Both the position numbers and the translations under genes were made by a program. The notes below the pieces were generated by a model. It worked only from the letters and a program-made list of their open reading frames with translations. It made no database searches and was not told where the DNA came from. A stretch of 64,000 nt of DNA from Tigriopus japonicus (taxonomy: Eukaryota; Arthropoda; Copepoda; Harpacticoida; Harpacticidae), in the NCBI GenBank assembly GCA_010645155.1, contig CM021316.1, forward strand, positions 3,017,108-3,081,107. Direction: 5' to 3'. Position 1 is the stretch's first letter. Every line of letters begins with the position of its first letter. Shown here piece after piece: positions 1 through 11,804 of the stretch.

Positions 1-2115
1 TGCCCAGAGTCATTATTCTGACGAACGAACACATACATAGGAACTCGAACCCGAACTAGACCCCAAGTACCTACCTCATCCTTTGATCCAAACGGCTCAA
101 TCCGTAGGGTCAAATGAGTGTAAACCAACACAATCGGTAAACAAACACACTTATGGATAAATTTTGTCAGACATTCAATAAACTTATTGAGGTTTGAAGC
201 TTTTGCACAACGTATCAACTTCAATTGTTTGTAAGTTTTAGCCTCATTATGAACATGTAGACGTTTCAAAGAAAAATGCACACCAAGGAACTTTAGAAAC
301 GTGATGAATTCAAATTTGGGAAACGAAGCGATGGGGGCTCCGTGTTGAAAAAAATGCCACTGAGGTGGTGATAGATTGCTTGAATTGGAGTCTCTATTAA
401 TGGTGGTCAGGAATTGTTTCCCCTCCTGAGGCCATAAGCTATTTTCTAGCTCGTTCATGGATCGTTCGTCACATCGGGTTTTCTTCTTGTCAGGCCCCAG
501 GTCCGAGATGGGGATGAAATTCGTTATTGATCACCTTCATTCACGTTCGAAATTTGAATCAGATGGTGTTGGACAATGAGCAGTAGAGGAAAATCAAAAC
601 GGGATCGCAGACCACATTAGAAGTGATGGCCTCTTTGATGGAAGACGAGTCAGAGCATGTCATTTTCTGTAATCAGAATGTGCTCTGTACGTCTCTAATC
701 GAGTACCTTCGAGTTAACTCATCGCATCTAAAGCATCTTTAATCGCATCGTGCAAGTACAGTAGGCTGCCTTTTGTTTGACTATAGACGAGATGACGTTG
801 AGCTCTAGAACGGAAACTGTTTGACGATCCTCTCACAACCTTTCACCGTTCTGCACTGTTTGCCCTAGGAGGTACAATCTTCATTGTTCGTAGTGTAAAG
901 AGCAGGAAATCGACATTTGAGGAGGCTTTTAACCTACTTATAAGCATCCTTTTGTCACAAAATAAAAAAGAAAGGCAAAGAGCTAACTCCAGAGAATCAG
1001 TTTGGTGTTTTGGAGGAGGTTCAAAAAGAACAGGAAATCCGAAATTCTACCCAACTTTGTCCATCTCAGAGGACAAGTCTTGACACATTTTCTCATTCTT
1101 CATTAATACCAGGACCAAAAGGCGATTTTTAAAACCACAGAATTCCACTAAATATGATGACCTGTGTATCCTTTTTCTCATTCAAAAGCAATTTTTCAAA
1201 AATCTGTGCTTTAAGTGGGTTTTATGTAATTCTATATATTTGACGTTTTGTGTTACAACATACAAAAGTGGCATATTTTCAGGCTTAATTAAATTTTCAA
1301 AGAATTATACTGTTTGAGAATTTGGGTGTTTATATGTCCAGAGATACTTTCCGCTTGTTTGGGTCAAAAATGGACCGTCTGAGCTCAAAAATCGCCGATT
1401 TTATTTTAACATTTGAAAAATACTGAATTTAGTAGATTATTAAGAGGATCAACTGTAATATGGACCTGTCTGAAAAACTTGAAAAACTGAAAGAGGGTTA
1501 TTTCAGTACCAGGTAACTCTGGCATGGGTGTCAAATATGAGTAGTGTTTAGATTTAATCCTCAATAGTCAAATATGTCAATGTTTCAGATGTAGAAGAAA
1601 TAAAGGGTAAACTAAGCAATTCCTGCGGAAATGAGCAATAAATTGGAAAAGCTTCCATTGCAGTGATGTGGGCAAATTTCGACCGTATTCATGCTTTAGT
1701 ACGAGTTTCGAACAATATCAATGCCAAAATAAGGTGAATAAATCCATTTCTAGAATTCAATTGTAAAACTAGAAAATTTTCTCAATTATGTTTTATTTTT
1801 CCATTTATTTATTACGTAAATGATTATTCAAAAAAAAGGATCACATTTTCATTTTTTCACCTTAAGGTACATGAAATGTTAAACATGCCAACTCGATTAG
1901 ATCCAAAGGCTGGAGGTTCTTTTCTGTGCTCACTTATCATTCGGTTTTATACTTAAAGGTAAGCATATCAATGAAGGTTTTGAGAACAGATCATCATTTG
2001 GAAGCATAAATCATTTTTGCATTTCTTCGTCATTTGTGTCCCAATGTCGACTTTGGAAATGCTTGGAGTTTTCGAACATCATCATTGATGTCAATGGCTG
2101 ATGCTTCTTGGGAGC
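1..2115. other. gene-free stretch
   Basis: No open reading frame of useful length, splice-bounded exon or recognisable repeat was seen. The sequence is AT-rich and ordinary for an intergenic spacer. Confidence 0.6.
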
Positions 2116-2145
2116 TTCTTGGTATCACTTAAGTGATACCAAGAA
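2116..2145. repeat. 30-bp perfect palindrome
   Basis: The 15 bases TTCTTGGTATCACTT are followed at once by their exact reverse complement, so the site is a 30-bp perfect palindrome with no spacer. It has no nearby gene; a role is unknown. Confidence 0.9.
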
Positions 2146-2470
2146 TTTCAATGAGAAAACACCACTAGACGTTGAAGGTTGCAATACATCTGCCAAGGCA
2201 AGTTGGAGGATCAGTAATGGATGTTATGAAGCCCTTATTCTATGATTGGAGATCCCTACATGGAACAGGGAGACCTATATCTCCAGAGTGAACATGAGCA
2301 AAGCAGAGACACGTTTCCTTTTAATTGCTTCTCTTTGTGGGAACACCTAATACCAAAAAATGATACTTCATTCCTCTTTTTGAACTGTCAGAGTGCATTT
2401 TCCTTTTCTTTGCCATCATCTGATTTCAATATTCTAGAATTTTTCTTCGGTAAATTGCAACTTTCGGGAA

Positions 2471-2740
2471 ATTTGACGAAAATGAAAATAACTAAGTAAT
2501 GACGATTTGACGAAAATGAAAATAACTAAGTAATGACGATTTGACGAAAATGAAAATAACTAAGTAATGACGATTTGACGAAAATGAAAATAACTAAGTA
2601 ATGACGATTTGACGAAAATGAAAATAACTAAGTAATGACGATTTGACGAAAATGAAAATAACTAAGTAATGACGATTTGACGAAAATGAAAATAACTAAG
2701 TAATGACGATTTGACGAAAATGAAAATAACTAAGTAATGA
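2471..2740. repeat. 34-bp minisatellite, 8 copies
   Basis: The unit beginning ATTTGACGAAAATG recurs at 2471, 2505, 2539, 2573, 2607, 2641, 2675 and 2709, always 34 bp apart and essentially identical, ending in a partial copy. Each unit ends in AAGTAATGACG. The near identity implies recent amplification. A short reading frame runs into the array from 2242 but shows no family resemblance and is not called. Confidence 0.95.
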
Positions 2741-2741
2741 T

Positions 2742-3217
2742 TAGGGGTACAGATTTCAGGCAAATAAGATTTTATGCCCAAAAACATGTTTATTTGCTAT
2801 TTGTTAGCTTTTAAAGTTTATTTGCCACTTTTCATTTTATTTGCCATTTTGGGGCAAATAAATACAAAATTAGTCGTTTTTTGGTCAAATCAAAGCAAAA
2901 ATTGTCGTTTTTGTTTAAATATTGAAAGAAAAAATTTTGCCCAAAGTTTTTTGTTTAAGGGATAAATTGATTATTCAACAGATTTCTCTTAAATGCTCAT
3001 ATACTTGCATTCCACTTTATTGTTGGTGAAACATAATGCTCATTTTCCAAATTTAGTGGCCATAGTTGCGATAATTTGGTAAATTTTTGTGTCTATTTGC
3101 CATTTTGTTTGCCATTTCCTTGTTTATTTGCCATTTTATTTGCCAATTTGGACCCTTTTATTTGCCATTTTTGGTGCCTAAAAGGCATGTTTTATTTGCC
3201 AGAAATTTGCACCCCTA
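2742..3217. mobile_element. hAT-like non-autonomous element (476 bp)
   Basis: The left end TAGGGGTACAGATTTCAGG and the reverse complement of the right end, TAGGGGTGCAAATTTCTGG, form imperfect terminal inverted repeats of about 26 bp. They are flanked by GTAATGAT (2734-2741) and GTAATGAC (3218-3225), an 8-bp target duplication with one mismatch, as expected for hAT transposons. The inside is AT-rich, repeats TTTGCCATTT many times and encodes no transposase. The left target copy is the end of the 34-bp minisatellite. Confidence 0.8.
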
Positions 3218-3225
3218 GTAATGAC

Positions 3226-3985
3226 ATGAAAACGTTGCAATTTTTTCGTACATAACAAAATTTTGGACCACAAAGGATCATCTCCAATTATAACGTTCCT
3301 AAGTTCATACCGTAAAACGTGGTCTAGCTTCACCCAAAGTCATCTCCAATCCTCTAGATAAAGGTTTCCTTGCAAGGACCATGTGATCAAAGTACAAAAC
3401 TAACTAATACACTTCATGTTCAGTTAGTTCACTCCTTTCATAATAGTCCTATTTTTGCCTCTTTGGACGTTCAAAAAACACTAAAGAAAAGACCTTCAAG
3501 TATTTTAGATAGATTTGCCCAATTTGTAATGAAATTTTGTTGCAAGTTTATGGTCAGAAGTATGTTGAAGTCTATTGGTAAGCTGACAATCCTTTTGAAT
3601 AAAATTCTGCAAGCATTTTGAAATTTTGGACCACGGCTCACTCTTTGAGACGTTCTTTTTTGGGCAAGTAAAACAAACAAATTTAACTTATGGCATGGTA
3701 ATTTTTTATAGGCAAACTAACTTTTGAACAATAATCGTAGTGTTACAAAGTCAAAGAAAATTGTCATCAACACTCTTCATTAACAATGATGGTTGCTATT
3801 GAGCTTGACAAATAACTTGATCCAGAACATACAGGGTCATCCGTATTAAGTGTCCCATGCCAAACAAAGCATTACTCAAAACACAATAATGGCACACTAA
3901 CATTGAAGAAATATCAGTTATAGGAAACTTCTTTAGACATACTCGTAGCAAATCTTGGTGAATCTGATCGACTTGTTTAGAAACT
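3226..3985. other. gene-free stretch
   Basis: Only short overlapping reading frames on both strands without protein-like composition. Nothing else is supported here. Confidence 0.5.
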
Positions 3986-3987
3986 AA

Positions 3988-4795
3988 TTTTTTACCAACA
4001 GAAAAACGCTGGCGAGATTTTCTTGTCAATTTTTCGCTAGCAGAAAAACGCTGGCAAGATTTTATTGTCAAGTTCTCACCAGCAGTAAAACGCTGGCAAG
4101 ATTTTCTTGTCGAATTCTCACCAGCAAATAGACGCTGGCGAGATTTTCTCGTTAATTTTTAGCTCGCAGAAAACTGCTGGCAAGATTTTGTCTCCAATTT
4201 TTCACCAGCAGAAAAACATTGGCGAGAATTTCTCGTTAATTTTTCACCAGCAGAAAAACTCTGGCAAGATTTTCTTGTCAAGTTCTCACGAGCAGTAAAA
4301 CCCTGGCAAGATTTTCTTGTCAAGTTCTCACCAGCAGGAAAACCCTGGCAAGATTTTCTTGTCTAGTTCTCTCCAATAGAGAAATGCTGGCAAGATTTTT
4401 CCTCCAATTCATCACCAGCAGAAAAGCGCTGGCAAGATTTTATTGTCAAGTTCTCACCAGCAGTAAAACGCTGGCAAGATTTTCTTGCCAAGTTTTTGCC
4501 AACAGAAAAACGCCGGCGAGATTTTCTCATCACTTTTTCACCAGCAATTAAACGCTGGCGAGATTTTGCCTCCAATTTTTCACCAGCAATTAAACGCTGG
4601 CGAGATTTTGCCTCCAATTTTTCACCAGCAATTAAACGCTGGCGAGATTTTGCCTCCAATTTTTCTCCAGCAATTAAACGCTGGCGAGAATTTGCCTCCA
4701 ATTTTTCACCAGCAATTAAACGCTGCCGAGATTTTGCCTCCAATTTTTCACCAGCAGAAAAACGCTGTCAAGATTTTCTTGTCCAGTTTCCTCCA
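3988..4795. repeat. 42-bp minisatellite, 19 units in strict register
   Basis: The motif ACGCTGGCGAGATTTT recurs with a spacing of exactly 42 bp; the CGCTG core sits at 4007 and the nineteenth at 4763, eighteen intervals with no indel although units differ by many substitutions. Each unit carries a dyad, (T)CACCAGC ... GCTGGCGA, with an 8-base loop. Because 42 is 14 codons and the consensus has few stops, long reading frames appear in three frames and both strands. On the minus strand it reads as a 14-residue repeat (LTRKSCQRFSAGEK-like) broken by single-base stops near 4159, 4363 and 4770. I regard it as non-coding or decayed. Confidence 0.92.
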
Positions 4796-5136
4796 GCAAT
4801 TGAGATGCAAACACTTCTTGATTCAACCATGGGAACTGCAGGGATATTGTGTAAAAAAATCCAATCAGTGAATTTTATTGAAAAATATATACAAACATTT
4901 GCAAATATGGACCCTCAAGATGTGTCAAAGGTTTCAAACCATGTAATGCAGAATCAAAATATCACACTATGATGCCCAACCTTGTAGAGGTGCTGAAGGA
5001 AGAATCTTCTGGTGAGGATTTTCATGTACTTGCAATTGAGAATGAATTTCATTTGTTAATATAAACTTGTGCATGTGAGGGATGCCTTCATTTTTCCACT
5101 TCCAGTTCTGAGTTCTAGAGCAAAAATGGTTCATTC

Positions 5137-5544
5137 TTGTTTGGAAGTCTCCCTCCCAGTATGTGTATGTCAACCCACCTCTGCACCAGAGCAGTGCATC
5201 TAGAGGTTTGTCCGAGCTTGTCCACGGCGGACTTCTTGAACGTGTTCAGGTGTTTTGTCAATGTGAGAGGGCAGCCGCAATACATGTTTTCGGACCAGGG
5301 GACCAATTTTATTGGAGCAGAAAAGCAACTTCGAAGAAACTCGAGGAGATTCACTCCGAAACAAGAGGAGAATTGGTCCAAAGAGGATTGGAGTGGCGAT
5401 TTCAACCATCACTCTCCTCATTATGGAGGACTACACGAAAGCTTAGTGAAATCGGCGAAGCGAGCACTTCAGGCCGTGCTTCATGACAAGGGCTTGAGAA
5501 GAACCCTAACAGAGACTGAGTTTCGTGTTGTGATCACCCGTTAG
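5137..5544 (+). pseudogene. BEL/Pao retrotransposon integrase fragment
   Basis: The translation contains the integrase-core signatures of BEL/Pao elements in order: TRAVHLEV, then LSTADFLNVF, FSDQGTNFIGAEKQL with the second catalytic Asp, and SPHYGGLHESLVKSAKRAL with the catalytic Glu. The region before TRAVHLEV, which would hold the first catalytic Asp, is not recognisable. The frame stops soon after the core, and no gag, protease, reverse transcriptase or LTR is found around it. It is a dead fragment of a pol gene; the family call rests on motif recall, not on a search. Confidence 0.8.
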
Positions 5545-5722
5545 GCAATGGCCCATTTCATACCGATATTTGAAGGAGACCGACTTGGCTGGAGTGATGT
5601 GCTCTCCTTCCTCCATTTTATATCGAGCTTCCAAATTGAAAATGGGGCAACTCATTCGATCCATCAAAAAGGCTTCCGCTTGGCCGAAGCGTTTCTCCAC
5701 CTCATCTGGTAACACTCTCAAG

Positions 5723-6047
5723 AGCAGTTGATTGGTGTAAAAGTTATCCGGCCACTAAGTGAACAGCTGCACATGACGGCAGTTACAAGAGGTTGCGTGA
5801 CCCTAGCTAGGACATTTACTTCAATATCTTCATTGTTATAATCTGAACTAAATTCACCATAAGAAGTTTTGCCATTTGAGCAACCACGAAAGTAGAAATT
5901 GTAAGCAAGTGACCAGGGATAAAATGAGCAATAATCATTGTGCAATGGTAGCAAGGGTCACGCAAGGGTCACGCAACCTCTCACAACAGCACTCATGTGC
6001 ATCTGTTTCACAATTGGTGGCCGGATAACGTTTACAGTCGATTGGTC
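5723..6047. mobile_element. MITE-like element with ~85-bp inverted ends
   Basis: The segment 5725-5813, ending in GGTTGCGTGACCCT, is an imperfect inverted copy of 5964-6046, which begins AGGGTCACGCAACC. Shared blocks include CATGTGCA, GTGGCCGGATAAC and TTTACA. About 150 bp lies between the arms and no transposase is encoded. No clear target duplication was found. A degraded arm-like fragment with CACGCAACCTTTTCCACAG lies near 7970. Confidence 0.65.
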
Positions 6048-9000
6048 ATGTCGGGCAACTCTAAGTAGTGTTTCAAGGGCCCCTTCGTCAGCATTTCCGC
6101 CCAAGTCATGGATTGATTGCTGTTTTTTTTAGAAAAAGTCGAGTAAAAAACCGACAGAATCTTGAATTGAATTCATGATCGATTATTTCTTTTTGGTCAA
6201 GTGAAGATTCGGGGCAAGAGTTTGAAAATTGCAGGCAAATGTAAAAAACAGGCATATTCAATATCACTCAGAGGATCATGGTCAAATTGGACCAAAATTG
6301 ATTAGTTAAAAATCTTACAGAATTTCACAAAATATTAGTTTGTAGACGAGGATCTCGTTTTACGCAAGTGCACATTCACCATTACCTTGACATATTGGAA
6401 TGTGTCGAAGGAATCAAAAAGAACCTGAAACGCCTGAAACGAAGGACTTGACCGGAAGCACTACCAATATGGTTACAAAGGAGGCAATTCTTCAAGGAGC
6501 GTTTGCCTTACACTTTAAATCAATTCCAACAAGGGTTTCGATTGATGGTTGTTTTGCCAAACACGGAGTAGTTCGGACATATTTTTCCGTGAATAGGGCT
6601 CAAATAAGTTAACATCGCATTTTTTCCTTGTACCTGAAATGGTCACATTTTGATAGGGACGTAAAGATATCCAAAGACCACGGAACTTCTATTAAGAAAT
6701 TAAGAAATCCTTGGTGAATGTTGATGTGTGGATATTAGGGGAAATGAAATGAGTTTCACTTTTAAGAGGTGTCCGTTTTTTGCCATCGCAACATTTTGCA
6801 AGAGACCTTTGAAAAATATATTCTTTTTCTAAAAGAAATTCTTCATAAAAAGCAACATGGTTTGGAGTCCTTTGGTCTAAAAGATCTAAGAAGCTATTTC
6901 AAGACTTCTCGTCTCAAGGAATTTTGAAAGAAATTTCAGTAATTTGATGAATCCTGCTCAAAGGATATTGATTCTACATAGCAACTAGCATCGGATTCCC
7001 TGACCGTGTCAGAATTGACTTGGAATGTTGGAATTCTACTCCCTTTAATCGATAGAATTTTGGTCAAATCTTCAATCACACCTCTTCCTGATCCCCCTAA
7101 ACATCAATTATTGCACAAAACATGCAGCACAAGTCCCACCCAAATTTCGGATTGGGTTCCATAAATCATGTTTGACCGATCGATCGACCAACTAAGCCCA
7201 ACTGAAGTTTACCTGAGCATAAGCAATCATTTTGGGCATTCCTTCATTCCACCAAGATCAATTGATGTGTTGGCTTGTTTCACTGTGGGTGGTGCATCAC
7301 AACCCTTGGTTGATACCATACTGTAGGAGGCAATGGTCACTGCCCAAAGAGAGAAATAGGGTGAAATTCCAATCAAACCGGCATTCTCACCTTTAACCAA
7401 CGGAAATATTTGATGGTTTGCGTTGGAGATGCAAAGTCAGCAGGCAAGTGGGGCTAATGAAGGTAAGGTTCGAAACTGTTGGACATTATCGAAGCAAGGC
7501 AGCTTTTGTTGCGCACCGTACCCCTAGGTTCACACGTCCTGTTCATGTTCAATGATGTTGTGGTAAGAGAATCCACTTATTTCCTATCATTTGTTGTTCT
7601 TCCAGGTTCGATTTCAAGTCATTGGCAATTCAAGAACAAGAAATTAAAATTTAAGGAAAGTTTCTTAACATTATATGTAACACTTTAAAAAATACGATTT
7701 TGCGTGTTTCTGTTGGCTAAAACATGGCTAATGAAGTGCAAGAAATGCCAAAAAATTAAACTTTGTAAATATATGGGTAAAAGGCTAAACAAATAATACA
7801 CAAAATTTCCAAATATTTCAACTATTTGCAAAAGCACATTTTTAGGGTACAAAACCTTTCGAAAGTTTCACACTCATGATTATTTGCTTGAATATGATGG
7901 TGGTTTGCTTTATTTTTTTGTCTTATTTGGTCCATAGACCACGGAACTTCTGGACGGGTGACGGCCACGCAACCTTTTCCACAGACGTCATGTCGCTCAG
8001 GAAGCAAGGTTATTTAATTCAGACTTATGTTAGATCTTAACAACTTAGTTTTCTTTTCTCTAGCTTATTTCCAGTCTCCACATCTCCCCTGTGAAGGATT
8101 TTCACAGTTTTGATACTGTTGTATTACTCATGCATGGATAGATAACTGAAAACATCAAATTTTAACATAGTTTTAACTTGACACAATCCAATTTGAATAT
8201 ATGTAAATATCCATTTAAATAATTCAGATAGGTGATACTTCATGAAATATTTGGTATACCTTAATGTCACATTGTACCTGTAAGCAATTGTTGATAATAT
8301 ATATATCTTGCACTTGATATGCCATACTTAAGTTTAATTTGTACCCCTTTGTACCTTAATATGTCTCAACTGTACAAGCATTGAGGTAGCAAACTTAAAA
8401 TCTGGCAACTGACCCAAGAGATATTTAACCTCTTTCAATGTTCCCATTCCGGCATTTTTAATATCTTTTCAATATATTTTATTAAAATTCCTTATTTGTA
8501 GTTCTATACATTCAATGGATAATTTACTTTCTTTCATCCTCATGCCCATGTTAAGATCCTTATCATGGGTTTCTCAATAGATTCACTCCTTTTAAAGGAC
8601 TTCAAAAGCCTTAGGCTATAATTAATATAGCATTCGCACAGTTCCATTGCATACTTAAAAAGTTGGATTAGGCACTTTAGGCTCTTACTGCATGTAGAAA
8701 GAAAAGCACTACAAGAAACAGTATCAAATAAAAATTCTTTCTTTGGTGACTTTAACCATTGACCAAATGTACTTGTGTTGAAATTTTGGGCAAATATATG
8801 CCAAGACAAATATTCTTCTTTGAGCTTAAAAGATTCCCAGAATTATGCCTCACACAATGCAAACACTAAGATTTATCTTACTTGCTTGGTTCACTCACAT
8901 TTAGAAAAAGTATATGAACGTTTGGTATGTGGCTGAATCACCAACAGAACAAGCCTTGCCATCGAGAAGAACTCACACCATGAACAATCTAGCAGTAGTT

Positions 9001-10139
9001 GAGACTTGACCGATTCCCAAAATAACTCTGGGTGAGGAGGTACTTGTTTCACTAAAGGTGTTGCACTATCAAAGGTTGGTGTGCCATCAGCCATAGACGG
9101 TAGCACTACAGCAGATGAAGGAGTATTGCCATGAGTCAAAAGATCTGAATGTGACTTTAAAAACACACTTACAAAGCACTGCACAGATGAATTTATCACA
9201 TTTCATCATGATTCTTCAAGATGTTTCAAATGTTGTGAGTGAGAAAGAACTGGCAAAACAAACAAGAGTGACTGAAAATTGTAGGCTTTCTAAAATTGTG
9301 ATTTGGATCTTGCAAAAATAAGTAAGGCTCAAGTCATTTCTTCAAATAATAGAAACCTGCTATGAGCTTATAAATAGCAAAAGGAACTTAATACTCAAAT
9401 TATAAAGAGATTTTGTTTTGTCATAAGATAAAATCATGCTGTCTGCTGGTCAATGATCTCGTCACCTTTTGAATGGCAGATGTGGCCAATCCTGCCCAAT
9501 GAGAATTGGCTTGGGTTGCCTGAATGACGCATACTTTGAGACAGGCATTTTTTCCGATGCGGTTTCAGATCCGGTATTAAGGAATCCTTGTTTGGTCTTA
9601 CTGATAAACTTAAATTCAAAGCCTAATTCTATCTAAATGAGAGCAAATGTGTGCGAAAAATCTGTCTTATTAAACTGTATCAACCCAAAGGATGCTTCAT
9701 AAGTTCAACTCAGCTATCTTTATTGATGAAAGGTTTGTAGCGGACACGCAACTTACGTAACAACAATAAAGCATGAGACACAATTGGAGATACACGCCTT
9801 ATTTGGTAATCCGGATCTATCTAAGAGATCTGTACAGGTTAGTACATGATATGTCTGCTCTAGAACAAATGAATAAAGAAGAAACTGGAATCAGGCGCTA
9901 TTCTGGCGTTTTTTTGAAAAAAATCTGGCGGCGAATTTCGAAATCTGGCGTTTTTGACAGGGAAGGCAGGAAAGCAGCTGACGTTTTCGGTTTGCCTTAC
10001 TTACTTTCGACAGTGCTGCAAAGGACCTCATCTTAAAATGAATGTAATCTGCGGCCTCATTCGTCAACCGGACTTAAACGTAAGACGATGTAGATGGCTC
10101 ATATTACTACCGATAGCTTTTCTTTAGGTATTTCTCAAT
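6048..10139. other. long gene-poor stretch
   Basis: No confident gene. Short minus-strand frames near 8922-9178 and 9434-9619 have plausible splice-site edges (acceptor TGTGCAG at 9179-9185, donor GTGAGT near 8916) but no recognised domain, so they are left uncalled. The 15-base string GACCACGGAACTTCT occurs near 6676 and 7937, which suggests degraded dispersed repeats. Confidence 0.4.
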
Positions 10140-10418
10140 ATGTCGTCACCGGCGAGCGAGTACAGTATGCTCAAGACACCCTCGGATAGTCCTGACTCAA
10201 AAGTTGCCCGACTGGAATGGGCCATAGAAAGGCAGGAGGCGATTATCAAACGACAAAACGAGGCTCTCCAAGGGAAGGACACGATTATTCGGCAGCTTCA
10301 AGCAGAAATTGATTGTGGCAAGATTTCAGAAAAATTGCAAGAGACACTTCGTTTGGCAAGCAATGGGAATGGAGATCCGCTTCAAATTCACCGCGTGCTC
10401 GCCTCTTCCTTAGATTAG
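10140..10418 (+). CDS. hypothetical 92-residue coiled-coil protein
   Basis: I do not recognise this gene. The 92-residue frame starts with an ATG just after a pyrimidine tract ending in TTTCTTTAG (10120-10128), a possible acceptor of a 5'UTR intron. Residues about 20-65 are heptad-like and charged (for example RLEWAIERQEAIIKRQ), which suggests a coiled coil. The frame ends at a TAG (10416-10418), but the same frame resumes at once with an ATG and runs another 40 codons to a TAA at 10539-10541, with protein-like composition (FRHFVEAVPEQRLREKF). This may be readthrough, a downstream ORF, or a gene broken by one nonsense change. A further candidate exon lies at 10793. Transposon origin is possible. 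Confidence 0.3.
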   Translation: MSSPASEYSMLKTPSDSPDSKVARLEWAIERQEAIIKRQNEALQGKDTIIRQLQAEIDCGKISEKLQETLRLASNGNGDPLQIHRVLASSLD

Positions 10419-10792
10419 ATGTTTCGTCACTTTGTCGAAGCAGTCCCAGAACAACGGTTGCGTGAGAAATTTCGTTCAGTGGAGTTCATCAAACACTTGA
10501 AAAATCTTTTTAACCATTTCTGTACTTACTACGAGAATTAAATCTACACGAGTTTCAACAATGTAAGGAACCAACTAGTATTAAATGTGTTCTTTTTTAA
10601 AAGAGATGTTTAGGGATTTTCAAAGTTTAATTTAAACCTCATATGGTGTCCTGTGCTTACTACAAAGTGTTTTAAAAAAGTAAAAAAGCTTCACAGGCGC
10701 CTAAAGCGTGTTTAAATTGATTGATTATGAAATCATATTTATAATTCCACTATTTGATAAAGTGTTAAGGAAAAATAGAGATTTTTCACCAG

Positions 10793-11084
10793 GGATCCCC
10801 CTTGTGATTACGCAAGTAATATCAAAAAAGAAGATGGTGAGCGTTTAAAGAAATGTGTCGTCAACCCCGTCGTGTTGGAGAAGGTGGAAAAGCTGATCGA
10901 GGTGGGTCAAGATGTCCAGAATTGGACTCCAGAGCGAGTGAGCGAAGCCCAAAAAGAAAGACAAAGCCGTTTTCTTAAACAGAGCAATAACAGGCTTTTT
11001 GATATTACTTGCGTTTTTCATCTTTTCGGTGTCAAAAGCGTCAGTCTTCTCGTATGTTGGAGCTCATCCGAAATCCTAAAATAG
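10793..11084 (+). CDS. possible exon of an unrecognised gene
   Basis: After the acceptor-like TTTTTCACCAG (10782-10792) a frame opens that encodes a charged, protein-like stretch (EKVEKLIEVGQDVQNW, then TPERVSEAQKERQSRF) before composition decays toward the stop. No matching donor or start was established. It could belong with the small coiled-coil frame just upstream, or be a transposon remnant. Confidence 0.2.
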
Positions 11085-11358
11085 CTTTGAAGCTATCTGT
11101 AGTGACTGGTGATAATAACTCGTTGGTAAATTGCATATTTATGATATATTTGTTTATAGGGAATAGCATTTCTTGAAGGGGTAGTAAAAAATCCACAACA
11201 AACAAAGAACCAACGGACCATTCAAGCTCGAACACCTGGGTACGTCTTGTACATATTTTGATTTTCATCAAAATGTACTCTTGGAATCTACAAATTAGAT
11301 TTATCAAAAATACTGTTTTCTGGGAATGGAACTGTTCTTAGACAATTTTCTCTTCGTT

Positions 11359-11804
11359 ATGATTGGGGCTCGGACAAAGATGCTAAATGCAACTTGCACT
11401 AAAAATTGCAAGTTCTGGCCATTTTGATCAAATTTAGCAGTTTTCGACTTTTTCGCAAAACAGCATATTTTTTACGTCAATTACTTACTTTCTGCGAGAT
11501 TTCGTTCGAAATACCTATGTTACACGCACTTTTACAAAAGCTTTTCAAAAATACCTTTTAATTCAAGAAAATTTTGTACAAAGCAAAACTGCTTTCTTAA
11601 TGAAGCCAAACGCTAAAGAAAAGACAAACTTCAGGCTACACACTTTTGTCCGGAATAGAGGCATATATTTGGTCATATTTGACTTTTTCATTTAGAAAAG
11701 CGACATTTCTAGGCCAGAAATTAGCACCTTTTCAACAATTTTCGTTGAATTAGGTGCAATTTTAAACAAAAAATATTGCAACTTTATCCGAGCCCTAATC
11801 ATTT
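11359..11804. mobile_element. short inverted-repeat element
   Basis: The left end ATGATTGGGGCTCGGACAA is matched by the reverse complement of the right end, ATGATTAGGGCTCGGATAA, followed in both arms by a related AAG(A/T)TGC stretch. The 446-bp body is AT-rich and without a coding frame. The GGGCTCGG-type end resembles hAT ends, but no 8-bp target duplication could be resolved, so the superfamily is open. Confidence 0.55.

Noticed and set aside
2116..2145. Palindrome as an intrinsic terminator
   Set aside because: Bacterial-type terminators are not expected in a eukaryotic nuclear sequence and no gene ends here.
4363..4972. Long overlapping reading frames on both strands in the 42-bp array
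   Set aside because: They arise because the repeat unit has few stops in several frames; all frames carry low-complexity repeats and none has a proper start or domain.
5506..5721. Minus-strand frame next to the BEL/Pao integrase relic
   Set aside because: Looks protein-like in parts but does not match a pol region I can name and runs opposite to the integrase; left unannotated.
8891..9199. Minus-strand frame with a plausible acceptor and donor
   Set aside because: Single isolated exon-like stretch with no recognised domain and no partner exons.
9434..9619. Short minus-strand frame with basic composition
   Set aside because: No start in a good context, no family resemblance, no neighbouring exon.
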